Program-made: the position numbers and the translations under genes | DNA from: Parafrankia sp041008525 | GTDB taxonomy: Bacteria; Actinomycetota; Actinomycetes; Frankiales; Frankiaceae | Assembly (NCBI RefSeq): GCF_041008525.1 | Contig: NZ_JBFLUG010000004.1 | Location: forward strand, 62,001-126,000 | Reading direction: 5' to 3' | DNA length: 64,000 bases | In this document: positions 41,430 through 50,495 of the stretch, in pieces | How positions within the stretch are numbered: position 1 is the first letter of the stretch | How the letters are laid out: every line of letters starts with the position of its first letter | The notes under the pieces: generated by a model | The model's input: only the letters and a program-made list of their open reading frames with translations | What the model was told of the DNA's origin: nothing | The model's database searches: none

Positions 41430-44400
41430 TCAGGCGCGGCCGCGGAGTCTGCGGGCTAGGCGTGCCCGACCGCGAGACGCCACCGGTCGCCAGCCGGCCG
41501 GTAGTGGTATTGGATCTTCATTGGGTATGCGACACATTTCTGTGAGATAGGGGTCAAGTACACCCGGTTCGAACCTCGACGTCTTGACAGACCACCAGAA
41601 TCGGCCGCCTGCCGATCCGGCGATCTTATATTGCCCGCCGGAAATAATCGTGGCCCATCCCTCAGAAAAGCCAATCACGGTCGCGACCAGTGCTCCAGTG
41701 GCTACCTCCCACAGCCTCGCGCTGCCGTCATAGCCACCCGTGAGTAGTAGTGTTCCATCGGGAGAGTAGGCTAGGCTCAGGACAGGGCCGCTATGCCCTA
41801 GGAATGATCGTAGGCTGTGACTGCCAGTGCGAAGATCCCAAATCTGAGCGGTTCCGTCCTGCCCGGCGGTGGCGAGGTGCCGACCGTCCGGTGAGTATGC
41901 CAACGCGGTGACCGAACCATTATGGCCAGTAATGAAGATCCGCTTGAAGGGATTTCCTTCTTCATCTGTCGAGCGTAGATCCCACAACTGCGCCTTTCCG
42001 TCCTGCCCGGCGGTGGCGAGTTGCCGGCCGTCCGGTGAGTATGCCACGCCAAGCACGGGACCGTCGTGACCGGCAAGAGAGGCCTGGAATCGACCGGTAG
42101 CCACATCGTAAAGTTGTGCAGTGCCCGCATTTGACCCGACAGCTGTTTGCAGCCCATTAGGCGAAAAGGTCAGGCACAGGAAAGGGGAATCTCCTTTGGA
42201 GCGACTGCGAAGGCGACCTGTCGCTGCGTCCCAGATATTTAGCTCACGATCCCTCCCTGCAGTGGCAAGAACCTCTCCGCTAGGAGCGAACTGTGCCGCA
42301 GAAATTGCGTCGGTGTGGCCGCTTAGCCTTTTGACGAGAACAACTCTCTCGGGGTCCCAGAGTTCCACTGTCATGTCGCCGCATGTCAGTGCCAACATAT
42401 CTCCGTCTGGAGAGAAAGTGGCCACCTGAAATGCTGTCTTCCGGTGAGTAAAGTCGGCAAGGTGTCGTCCGGTGGTGACGTCCCAGAGTCGTGCCACGCC
42501 GTCACGCCCGGAGGTGACGAACTGTCTGCCGTCAGGCCTGAATACAGTTGTTGTAACGGCCGCATCGTGGCTGGCGCATGAGATCTTCTGCTGACCTGTC
42601 GCGCAGTCCCAGACCAGCAGGGCCCCGTTGTGGCCAGCGGCAGCGAGGTGGTTGCCGGAAGGCGAGAAGCTGAGCGCAGAAACTGGGCCGGAATGGCTGG
42701 ACCACGTTGCTCTTACTTGTCGGGATCCGAGATCCCACAGCCGCGCCGTTCCGTCATCTCCGGCGGTGGCGAGCTGGCTGCCGTCCGGTGAGAAGGCCAC
42801 GGCGGTGACAGGACCGGTGTTCGCCGAGAGCACGCTGATATGACGGTGGGAGAGCCTATCCCACAGCCGCGCCGTTCCGTCATCTCCGGCGGTGGCGAGC
42901 TGGCTGCCGTCCGGTGAGAAGGTTACCGCGCGAATCACGGCGGTGTGTCCGGCGATGAACGCCACCTCCTCAGCTGTGACTGGATCCCACAGCCGCGTGC
43001 CGCCGGAACCCGCCGTCGCGAGACATGCGCTATCCGGCGAGAAGGCGACGGACGTCGCCGGGGCTCCGCCGCCGGATAGGACCGCCGTCTCCTGCCCCGT
43101 GGCCACATCCCACACGCGGACAAGGCCGTCAAGTCCTGCAGTAGCCAGCCGAACTCCGTCCGGAGCGAAAGCGACAGCTGTCACCGGGGCCTTGTGACCC
43201 AGAAGAACGGCACGTTGAGTGCCGCTTGTCGCATCCCAGAATGTCACCGTACCGTCTGTTCCGCCCGAGGCGATCAGCGAGGCGTCAGGAGAAAACATGA
43301 TGGAGTTCAGCCTGGACCGGCCTGCCGGAACTGTCAGGCTGACCGCATCGCGCCCGACGACCGCTGCGTTACGCAGTTCCGCGGATCGACCTTCTTCCTC
43401 GCCTATCTCCACACCGAGCAGTGAGGCATGCCGCCATTGGCTACGAGAAAGCAGCGCGCCTGACAGCGTTCCGCCGACGAGCCGAGTCCCGGTAAAGTCG
43501 GCACCGGTGAGATCGGCATCCGACAGATTGGCCCCCTCCAATCGGGCCTCCCTCACCACTGCGCCGGGCAGTGCGGCTCCGCTCAGCGTGCACGTGACCA
43601 CTAGGGCGCCCGACAGGTCGGCCTGAGTCAGATTGCCAGATCTGAGCGACGACTCGCGGAGGACCACGCCCACCAGACAGGAGCCGGCCAGGTCTGCGTC
43701 GTCAAGAACAGTTCCAACGAGCCGGGTGTCTCGGAGATCCGTCCGGCGCAGGTCCGCGCCGCTCAAGTCAAGGTGGGAAAGATCGCCACCGGCCAGGCGG
43801 ACACCTGCCAGGCTGGCACCTGCACCCAGGGGGATGCCAAGCCGGTTGGCGATCGCGACCGCGTTTCCTTTGGCGGCTGGGCTGGCTTCCGGGTCGTTCG
43901 TCACCTGCAACGCCCATCTCTGCGCGGTCCCGGTGCCTGCGATGTCAACAAAAAAGTCCACCATCAGCGAAGACATTTCGAAGCGATCAAGCGGATTCGA
44001 TTTATGGCGCAGTGATTGCTGAACCAGACGCACGCTCTCGGAGACGGCGAGATATTCCATGATCGAGGAATGGATGAAGGAAAACCGCCCCTCGGTATCT
44101 CGTGTGAGGAGTGTTCCCGTTCCCAGCATCTGGGCCACCTCGGCTTCCGTTAGCCCAGCCGTCTCCGTCATCGCCGCCAGGACCTGAACTGCTGTTTCGG
44201 TGAGGTCGGTAAGACCTACGGTCTGATCGGTGCTTCCCCAGAGCTTCATCGCCAACGCGGTCGCCGCGGACAGTCTCTGGTCCTTCGTGAGCCCTGGGGC
44301 CGCTCCGCGCGGCGTTGCCCGCTGCTCCTCGTACCGCAGCCAGGTATCAATCAGCTCGCGATAGAGAGAGGCAGCACTGATCGTGCCTTCCTGGCGCTGC

Positions 44401-47400
44401 ACCTGCCGAAGGCGGTCTGCATCAAGTCGGGTGATGAAGGACAGCAGCCGTGGATTTCGTGCCAGGTGCGGAAGATCTCTGATCTCGCCGATTAGTGCCA
44501 TTTGCTCGGTCGCCCTGTAACGAGCCTCGGTATGGCGATTTTCGAACGACTGGCTCGGTCCCTCCTTGATGAATTCTCCGGAGAGAATTGTGTCGTACTG
44601 ACGGACGAGAAACTCGTAGATCTGGCCCGAATCAAAATCCTCCAGACGGGCAATCCGGCGACCAGGTATTATGTCGACCCGCTCCAGGGTCTTCTTGAGG
44701 ACATCGTCGTCGTTCAGGAAGTACTGCGCGCGGCTGGTCAGCACCAACTTGGCCTGTCCCTGGCGTTCCACCGCACTGATGAGCATGTCGAGATGCTCCA
44801 GGGCCCGTTCGTAACTGACCCGAAGCGCGAGCTCGTCGAAACCGTCGAACAGGAGCACCAGGCGCCCGTTCCTTAGCATGTACCGGAAGGCATCCAGATC
44901 GAACCGATTCTGCTGGCTCTGTGCCAGATGAAGGGAAACCAACGCATCGAGATTGTGGGACCGGGTCAACGTGCGAAGCTCAACAAGCAGGGGAATTAGT
45001 CGGGGCAGTCCGCCATCCGGCCTGTCAGCGGCCAGGCGTCTCGCGAGCTCGTGGGTCAGAAATGTCTTGCCCCGGCCAAAGTCTCCAAGGACGAGAATGA
45101 ATCGAGGCTCATCTGTGTGCAGCCATTTAAGTACCTCTTCCGCCGCGTCCGGGTATTCATTGCGAAATGTCGTGTCAATCCGTACCATCCGTTGTGGCAC
45201 GTAGAGATGCGGTGGGTAGAGTTGATCCATCTCGACTGCACGCGTCTGCCGTTCGAGGTATTCCCGTAGATCGAGGACGCCTTGGTACTCCATCAGGCTG
45301 AAAGGAGTTATGTGAAGTTCGAAGGCTCGCCGCCGGACGTTCTCTGATACTATCCGTCCAGTATAGACGAGGTCCGTGAATACATTTGGATTTACTGCGG
45401 CGTAGGGTCGCTGTATCGAATCGGAGAAATGACGCAAAAGATCATCGCCGAGATCTCCGTCGACGAAACCGACCACTCGTTGCTCGACAATATTTCCCTC
45501 AATTCTCCTTATGCGTAGGTGGGTCGGGATGCCGTTGGTCGGTTCAACCGGTTCCACCACGCCACCGGGATGTCTGAGTCGAGCGATCTCCAGCACAGTT
45601 TCGAGTAGGTATCTGGCATGATTCTCGGTGCTGAAGTAGTGCGTGTCGGAATGCGTCAGCGAGGTTTCGGTGACGTCTTCGTTCCAATTTTTGTGATCCG
45701 GAATGCGGAAAGGCTTGAAAGTTCGCCTAGGGGCAAGTGGAAAAGCTCCATCGACGCGTGCCATGTGGCATGGTATGCGTGAATCCGCTATTCTTGTCGA
45801 ATCGTACATAAGAAGATTGTCGACCCACCGTCCGTCGATCTCGTGGTATCTGCGTGCATCCCTCTCGATGGCGTCGCTGCCGATATTCAGCAGCTGATAG
45901 CGCAGCTGCTTGCCCGACTCTGCTTCAGGTATCGCGAATCCTGCGATTCCGATCGGCAGTATTGGTCCGCCCAACCTCATCCGCTCCGTCTCCCGAACGG
46001 AGACCTGGCCGTGGAGTATTAGGTTCAGCCGTGCCGCCAAAATGTTGTTGAGCGGCTCACGGTCCTGGAGGAACTTCCTCATCAACAGTTCATTGTCGGG
46101 AAATAAAACAATTTCATTCGGTGGTCGGCTGGGGTTGTGATGAATCAACCCCAGCCGAAGCCAGCCGGCGTCCTCGTACTGGCGGAGCTGTTCGTTGAAC
46201 CATTGAAGCTGTTCCTCCCCGACCTTGCCCGCGGAATGATCGTGACTTTCGGGCAGTGTGGAGTTCAGTCCGGCGACCACCACGCGGAGTTCTGGAATAG
46301 TGAAGAGCGACCACCATTCTGTCGGGCCTTCGAAAGTCGTGTTGGCCCGTGGTCCATAGAATTTTCTTAACATCGTTTGGTAATGGATCCACTTGCGGCC
46401 GTATGGAGGCAGCGGCTCGGTGCCGTTCCCTGCGCACTCGAAGAAATATGAAGCACAGAGCATCTTGTTCACGTCGCGGATGCCCGGAACTATGATGATG
46501 CGGTCCCTGGGCAGGCCGAGGCGTGTGGCGAATCCATCGAGAAACTCGGCGGCATCGTCGAATTCTTGAGGCATTGCGTTTTCGGTTAGGTCGCCGCTCA
46601 CCACGATGAAATCAGCTATGTGCCCTGTGCGCCCCCATTTCGGACGATCGTATCGGAAGAGATCCTCGACCAGTCGGTCTACTTGGGATCCAGGAGATGA
46701 TTTATCGGTTTTTGTTCGACCCTGGTTCGAAGCGTCGCACCGCAGGCCTGACAGGTGTAGCGCTATTATTTCATTCGGCCTGTTGCTGGCTCGTTCGAAA
46801 CCAAGCGGTGACGAACTCTCCTGATGGTTCGGGTTGAACCCAGCCATCATGAAATCGGAAGCCGGGTCGGAGTGGCCTGGATGCCGAGGTAGCGTCGTAG
46901 CTGGCGGTCCCTGTGAGATGGGTGCAGGGAAGGGCGGAGGTGCTGCCCCAGTACTTGAAGGGAACGGTGGTGCGGTGGTGGGCTTTGCCCGTGTGCCAGA
47001 GACCGTCAAGCGGGCGGCCTGAAGCAGCTTTGATCGCGCGTCATCCGGAGCGAGGCCAAACAAGTCCAGGGAGACGACCTGACCAAGCAGCCCCGGCCGG
47101 AGGCAGTCCTCAACCCGGACGGCGAGGAGTTTGCGGGTCTCGCCGGTAGGATCAGATGCCCAGGCCGCGCGCCACTCTGCTGCCCCGTAGACCGATCGGG
47201 CATAGGCGTGGGAGAGCACGGCGATAGTGCGCGCGGAGCGAGCGACGCCCTCGTTCATACCGGTCACCCAGTTCGAGCCCGGGATGAAATCCCAGGCTTG
47301 GATGAGTACCTGGTAGCCGGCTTCTTCCAGGTTCCAGGCGATCCACTCTGCCCATGGCTGGTCAGGCTGGGTGTAGGAGACGAAAAAGTCCCAGCCCCCT

Positions 47401-47441
47401 TCACCGGCGGTGACGCTGTCCGTGTTGTCCCCGTTGCTCAC
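41430..47441 (-). CDS. TIR / degenerate phosphoesterase / NACHT / pentapeptide / WD40 STAND protein
   Basis: Giant cytoplasmic sensor of 2003 residues. A TIR domain spans about 15-145 (WDFFVSYTQPDQPWAEWIAWNLEE; the probable NADase glutamate is Glu89 in YGAAEW). A calcineurin-like phosphoesterase fold follows at about 225-520 with most metal ligands lost. The NACHT NTPase has Walker A GDFGRGKT at 786-793, Walker B LVLLFDGFDE at 861-870 and TSR at 902-904, with helical domains to about 1180. Pentapeptide repeats (ADLSGA-type) span about 1205-1345. From about 1378 there are 13 clear WD40 blades plus a degenerate closing blade and cap, fitting two seven-bladed propellers. This is the domain logic of bacterial STAND immune proteins: propeller senses, NACHT oligomerises, TIR executes. 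GTG start, no clear ribosome site. Visibly lower GC than its neighbours. Confidence 0.93.
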   Translation of the reverse strand: MSNGDNTDSVTAGEGGWDFFVSYTQPDQPWAEWIAWNLEEAGYQVLIQAWDFIPGSNWVTGMNEGVARSARTIAVLSHAYARSVYGAAEWRAAWASDPTGETRKLLAVRVEDCLRPGLLGQVVSLDLFGLAPDDARSKLLQAARLTVSGTRAKPTTAPPFPSSTGAAPPPFPAPISQGPPATTLPRHPGHSDPASDFMMAGFNPNHQESSSPLGFERASNRPNEIIALHLSGLRCDASNQGRTKTDKSSPGSQVDRLVEDLFRYDRPKWGRTGHIADFIVVSGDLTENAMPQEFDDAAEFLDGFATRLGLPRDRIIIVPGIRDVNKMLCASYFFECAGNGTEPLPPYGRKWIHYQTMLRKFYGPRANTTFEGPTEWWSLFTIPELRVVVAGLNSTLPESHDHSAGKVGEEQLQWFNEQLRQYEDAGWLRLGLIHHNPSRPPNEIVLFPDNELLMRKFLQDREPLNNILAARLNLILHGQVSVRETERMRLGGPILPIGIAGFAIPEAESGKQLRYQLLNIGSDAIERDARRYHEIDGRWVDNLLMYDSTRIADSRIPCHMARVDGAFPLAPRRTFKPFRIPDHKNWNEDVTETSLTHSDTHYFSTENHARYLLETVLEIARLRHPGGVVEPVEPTNGIPTHLRIRRIEGNIVEQRVVGFVDGDLGDDLLRHFSDSIQRPYAAVNPNVFTDLVYTGRIVSENVRRRAFELHITPFSLMEYQGVLDLREYLERQTRAVEMDQLYPPHLYVPQRMVRIDTTFRNEYPDAAEEVLKWLHTDEPRFILVLGDFGRGKTFLTHELARRLAADRPDGGLPRLIPLLVELRTLTRSHNLDALVSLHLAQSQQNRFDLDAFRYMLRNGRLVLLFDGFDELALRVSYERALEHLDMLISAVERQGQAKLVLTSRAQYFLNDDDVLKKTLERVDIIPGRRIARLEDFDSGQIYEFLVRQYDTILSGEFIKEGPSQSFENRHTEARYRATEQMALIGEIRDLPHLARNPRLLSFITRLDADRLRQVQRQEGTISAASLYRELIDTWLRYEEQRATPRGAAPGLTKDQRLSAATALAMKLWGSTDQTVGLTDLTETAVQVLAAMTETAGLTEAEVAQMLGTGTLLTRDTEGRFSFIHSSIMEYLAVSESVRLVQQSLRHKSNPLDRFEMSSLMVDFFVDIAGTGTAQRWALQVTNDPEASPAAKGNAVAIANRLGIPLGAGASLAGVRLAGGDLSHLDLSGADLRRTDLRDTRLVGTVLDDADLAGSCLVGVVLRESSLRSGNLTQADLSGALVVTCTLSGAALPGAVVREARLEGANLSDADLTGADFTGTRLVGGTLSGALLSRSQWRHASLLGVEIGEEEGRSAELRNAAVVGRDAVSLTVPAGRSRLNSIMFSPDASLIASGGTDGTVTFWDATSGTQRAVLLGHKAPVTAVAFAPDGVRLATAGLDGLVRVWDVATGQETAVLSGGGAPATSVAFSPDSACLATAGSGGTRLWDPVTAEEVAFIAGHTAVIRAVTFSPDGSQLATAGDDGTARLWDRLSHRHISVLSANTGPVTAVAFSPDGSQLATAGDDGTARLWDLGSRQVRATWSSHSGPVSALSFSPSGNHLAAAGHNGALLVWDCATGQQKISCASHDAAVTTTVFRPDGRQFVTSGRDGVARLWDVTTGRHLADFTHRKTAFQVATFSPDGDMLALTCGDMTVELWDPERVVLVKRLSGHTDAISAAQFAPSGEVLATAGRDRELNIWDAATGRLRSRSKGDSPFLCLTFSPNGLQTAVGSNAGTAQLYDVATGRFQASLAGHDGPVLGVAYSPDGRQLATAGQDGKAQLWDLRSTDEEGNPFKRIFITGHNGSVTALAYSPDGRHLATAGQDGTAQIWDLRTGSHSLRSFLGHSGPVLSLAYSPDGTLLLTGGYDGSARLWEVATGALVATVIGFSEGWATIISGGQYKIAGSAGGRFWWSVKTSRFEPGVLDPYLTEMCRIPNEDPIPLPAGWRPVASRGRARLARRLRGRA
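42732..42922 (-). repeat. near-identical WD40 repeat units in DNA
   Basis: A 65-nt stretch (42732-42796) is repeated exactly at 42858-42922, an offset of 126 nt, which is one 42-residue WD40 blade. Another closely matching pair lies near 41850-41910 and 41995-42050. Identity at DNA level within a repeat protein points to recent blade duplication or gene conversion. Confidence 0.85.
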
Positions 47442-47628
47442 CAGGCCAGTGTGCCATCGCCACGTAGCATGGCAGAACCTGCTGGTACAGCGTTGGTCGT
47501 GTTCGGGGTGGACTGGCCCAGACTGGTCCGGGGCGCAGTGCCAATGCCGCTTTCACTGTTTGGGTCTTGACTGGCTGTGGTGTGTCGGTTCAGGTGGTTC
47601 TGCCTGGTTGGCGGCATGATCGCGGGCT

Positions 47629-48265
47629 GTGGCGGACACGGGGACGGTGGCGGGTAGCCAGCTGATGGACGGGATCTCGTTGGGGGTCCTGACGTTGTTC
47701 GTTCCGCGGGATGCGGTCGATGAGGCGATCGAGGCGACCGGGAGAGGTGCCCGGCGCAGCGACACGACGATCCCGCCGCGGGTCGCGGTCTACTTCGTGA
47801 TGGCACTCGCGTTGTTCGTGGACGACAACTACGAGGCGGTCCCGTACCGGCTCGCTACCACGCTTGACGATCTCGACGTCGTCGGGCCGCGGTGGGGACC
47901 GACCTCGGGCGGGCTGACGAAAGCCCGCCAGCGGCTCGGTTCAGCGCCGCTGGCGGAACTGTTCTCGCAGGTCGCCGGGCCGGTCGCGGACCTCGACACG
48001 GTCGGGGCGTTCCTCGGACCCGTGGCGGCTGATGAGTATCGACGGGCTGGAGTGGGACGTGCCGGCCTCGGTGGAGAACCTCGCCGCGTTCGGCTTGCCC
48101 GCGGGCCGTGACGGCGAGCCGGGGGCGCTGCCGAAGGTCCGCGCGATCACCGTGTCCGAGTGCGCCTCGCACGCGCCGGTGCTGGCCGCGCTCGGCCCGG
48201 CCGGCGGCGCGAAGCCCGCCAGCGAACAGGCCCTGGCCCGCACCCCGTACCCGCGGCTGGCCGAA
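47629..48265 (+). pseudogene. IS4-family transposase remnant
   Basis: The first frame gives the N-terminal IS4 transposase domain: LFVPRDAVDEAIEATGRGARR, then LPPRVAVYFVMALALF-like PPRVAVYFVMALALFVDDNYEAVPYRL. At about 48014-48020 one extra base shifts the reading frame. The core continues in the next frame with DPWRLMSIDGLEWDVP, AFGLPAG, LPKVRAITVSECASHAPV and EQALARTPYPRLAE, the region around the first catalytic Asp. Nothing after that matches, so the second half including the DDE glutamate is lost. No inverted terminal repeats could be identified. It lies divergently next to the TIR-NACHT gene and shows past transposition into this segment. Confidence 0.8.
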
Positions 48266-48467
48266 CGAAGAACACCTCCGGCAGGACGGCTGAGCCCAGT
48301 GCCGTGTGGCCAGCAGCATCGCCGGATGTCACATCCTGGCGGGCAATCCGAAGGTCATCGGGATGGGTTCCATGGCGGCGGCTTCCCGGCCCTGGCCGCC
48401 GGCTTGGCCCCGCCGGCGAGCCACCCGCGCCATCGGTATCCGCGACGGGGCGATCCGGCCCGTCCCC

Positions 48468-49151
48468 TCAGAGGACGTTGTGGGGGCGGAACTGGACGCT
48501 GAGGCGGGGGCCGACCGGGCGGGCGGTCTTCGGCACCGCATGCTCCCAGGTGCGCTGGCAGCTGCCGCCCATGACGAGCAGGTCGCCGTGACCGAGTTCG
48601 TGGCGGATCGTGACCGGGTTCCCGCGTCCGCTCTCCGCGGGCCCGCCAGCGCGAGGCCGCAGGAGCAGCGCCCGGGGAGCGCCGAGGATGACGATCGCGA
48701 CCATCGTGTCGTGGGTGGAGCCACGGCCGATCCGATCGCCGTGCCAGGCGACACTGTCGCGGCCGCCCCGGTACAGCGCCAGGCCGACGGTGGTGAAGGG
48801 CTCGCCCAGCTCGGCGGCGTAGTGCGCGTCGAGCGCCTGCCTGGCGGCGTCGAGCGCCGGGTCGGGCAACGGCTCGCCCCGCGCGTAGAAGGACAGCAGC
48901 CGGGGCACATCCACCGTCCGGTCGTACATCGGACGCCGTTCGGCGCGCCAGGGGACCTGCGTGCACAGTCGTTCGAACAGCGAGTCCGCCCCGGCCACCC
49001 AGCCGCGCCGCACGTCGACCCACGCGCCGCCGGCCAGTATGCGGCGGTGCAGGCCGGTGTGCAGCGGCCCGAGTTCGACGCCCGCGTACCTGCCGCCCTG
49101 CGGTTCGGCCAGCGTGTCGAGCAGCGAGGCCTGGAACGGTGCTACGCCCAC
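48468..49151 (-). CDS. alkB: AlkB-type Fe(II)/2-oxoglutarate-dependent DNA repair dioxygenase
   Basis: Protein of 227 residues. It should demethylate 1-methyladenine and 3-methylcytosine in DNA or RNA. Iron ligands are His137 and Asp139 (AWHGDR) and His204 (TWEHAVPK); 2-oxoglutarate-binding arginines are in GPRLSVQFRP (Arg216, Arg222). The nucleotide-flip region PRLLSFYARGEPLPDP and LYRGGRDSVAWHGD is typical. The GTG start has no ribosome site. A -10-like TTATCG lies 7 nt before the GTG and a LexA-like box abuts it, so a leaderless, DNA-damage-inducible transcript is likely. Confidence 0.93.
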   Translation of the reverse strand: MGVAPFQASLLDTLAEPQGGRYAGVELGPLHTGLHRRILAGGAWVDVRRGWVAGADSLFERLCTQVPWRAERRPMYDRTVDVPRLLSFYARGEPLPDPALDAARQALDAHYAAELGEPFTTVGLALYRGGRDSVAWHGDRIGRGSTHDTMVAIVILGAPRALLLRPRAGGPAESGRGNPVTIRHELGHGDLLVMGGSCQRTWEHAVPKTARPVGPRLSVQFRPHNVL

Positions 49152-49157
49152 CAGCCG

Positions 49158-49179
49158 ACGATAACAAACACATGTTCGA
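49158..49179 (-). promoter_or_regulatory. LexA/SOS-box-like operator overlapping the alkB promoter
   Basis: Read on the minus strand, TCGAACATGTGTTTGT (49164-49179) matches the actinobacterial SOS box TCGAAC-N4-GTTCGA at all six left-arm positions and four of six right-arm positions. It is directly followed by TTATCG (49159-49164), a -10-like hexamer placed 7 nt before the alkB GTG. A bound repressor would cover the promoter. Confidence 0.65.
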
Positions 49180-49420
49180 TCGGGGCCTGCATTGCCATCG
49201 GTGTCGGGCTCGGGACCTCGGGCGTGCCGACGACGACTACCACCCTCTGTTCAGGAGCCTCGGCGCTGTGTCGTACCCGCCGCGGGTGCGGCCCCATCGC
49301 ACGCTGGCGACCGCTCCGGCGAACGGGACGCGTCGTTCGCCAGGTCGGTGGCCGTCAGTTCCAGGGTCATGGGAACGTCGCCGGAATGAGGAACTCCCGT
49401 CCGAGTGGTGGGCTACCGCA

Positions 49421-50380
49421 CTATCCGAAGCCCCGGGAGTCCTGCTTCAGCGCGGTGTCGATGGTGAGTGCCGAGGCGACGACGAGGCTGAGCATGGGCT
49501 GGGGCAGTGGCCGGTGCAGCTGAACCACGTAGTTGTCCGCGGTGGTGAACAGGGTCCGGGCGAGACCTTCCCAGGTCTTGGTCACCCGGGCGATCTCGGC
49601 ATCGGTGTGGTCGACGATCGAGAAGTTCCACGCCCGCCAGTTCTCGGCCTTGAGCATGCCGAGGCGGTTGCCGTCCGCTTCGATACTGAAACTGATCTTG
49701 CCGAAGACGTTCTGCTGGACGATGCGGCCGACCTCCCGACCGTCCGGCAGCGCCACGATCACCTTGGACTTGAGGAACTTCCTCGGCCTGGTCAAGAGCA
49801 GCTGCGGAACCCCGGCGGCGTCCCGCACCTCCAGCCGATGGGTGAAGAACTGGTCGAGTGACCAGAGGAACCGGGCAACCTTCTTCAGCGCGCTCTGGCC
49901 GACCTGGACGACCGAGCCGATCTGGGTGCCCTGCTGGTTGAAGACCGCGTACTCGTTCGTCAGCTCGATCAGCTTCGTCTTCTGGTTCACCACCAAAACC
50001 GGCTCGCTGAACAGCGAGCCGCCGCCCTGCACCGGCGCGTGCACGCCCGCGCGTTCCTGGACCTGGCGCTGGATCCGGTCCGGCGTGTGGCTGGTCTGGA
50101 CCGGCGGGGGCTGGTAACCCTGCGGGCCGCCCCAGCCGCCCGGCGGCTGGCCGTGCTGTGGCTGGCCGTACTGCTGCGGGGTGTGCTGGCCTGACCCCTG
50201 CACGGCCGCTCCGGTCACGGCCGCCTGCTGCTGATGCGGCTGGTTCTGGTTCTGGTGCTGCGGCGGGGGCGGGGGCGGCGGGGAGCCGGGCTGTGTGTGG
50301 TCCGTCCACTGGTTGCCGTCCCACCAGCGCGAGCCGGGTGCGCCTGATGGATCGTCGTACCAGCCTGGTGGCGTTGACAT
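49421..50380 (-). CDS. DUF2510 plus phospholipid-scramblase/LURP-like domain protein
   Basis: Protein of 319 residues. A DUF2510 motif at residues 5-30 (PGWYDDPSG and RWWDGNQWTDH) is followed by a Pro/Gln-rich disordered linker to about 110. A tubby/scramblase-like beta-barrel domain occupies 135-310 (FSEPVLVVNQKTKLIELTNEYAVFNQQG, VSRFLW-like VARFLWSLDQFFTHRLEVRD, GRIVQQNVFGKISFSIEADG). In actinobacteria this domain pair is common but uncharacterised; membrane-phospholipid binding is inferred from the scramblase fold. It is transcribed divergently from the LLM oxidoreductase with a 115-nt shared promoter region. Confidence 0.82.
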   Translation of the reverse strand: MSTPPGWYDDPSGAPGSRWWDGNQWTDHTQPGSPPPPPPPQHQNQNQPHQQQAAVTGAAVQGSGQHTPQQYGQPQHGQPPGGWGGPQGYQPPPVQTSHTPDRIQRQVQERAGVHAPVQGGGSLFSEPVLVVNQKTKLIELTNEYAVFNQQGTQIGSVVQVGQSALKKVARFLWSLDQFFTHRLEVRDAAGVPQLLLTRPRKFLKSKVIVALPDGREVGRIVQQNVFGKISFSIEADGNRLGMLKAENWRAWNFSIVDHTDAEIARVTKTWEGLARTLFTTADNYVVQLHRPLPQPMLSLVVASALTIDTALKQDSRGFG

Positions 50381-50495
50381 AGCACCCACTTTGCCACCTG
50401 TGTCCGATGTGGAGGACATGTGCCACTGTCCCGATTCTGACCTGCTCCGGGCTGATTCCGACCCTCCTGGCGGCCCGGAAAATAGGCTCGCGACC

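Noticed and set aside
42700..42930. CRISPR-like regularly spaced repeat
   Set aside because: The repeats are in-frame WD40 blades with 126-nt period inside a gene, not short palindromic repeats with unique spacers.
48266..48467. C-terminal half of the IS4 transposase in a third frame
   Set aside because: None of the three frames gives the expected DRNFY-like or DDE-glutamate segments; treated as lost.
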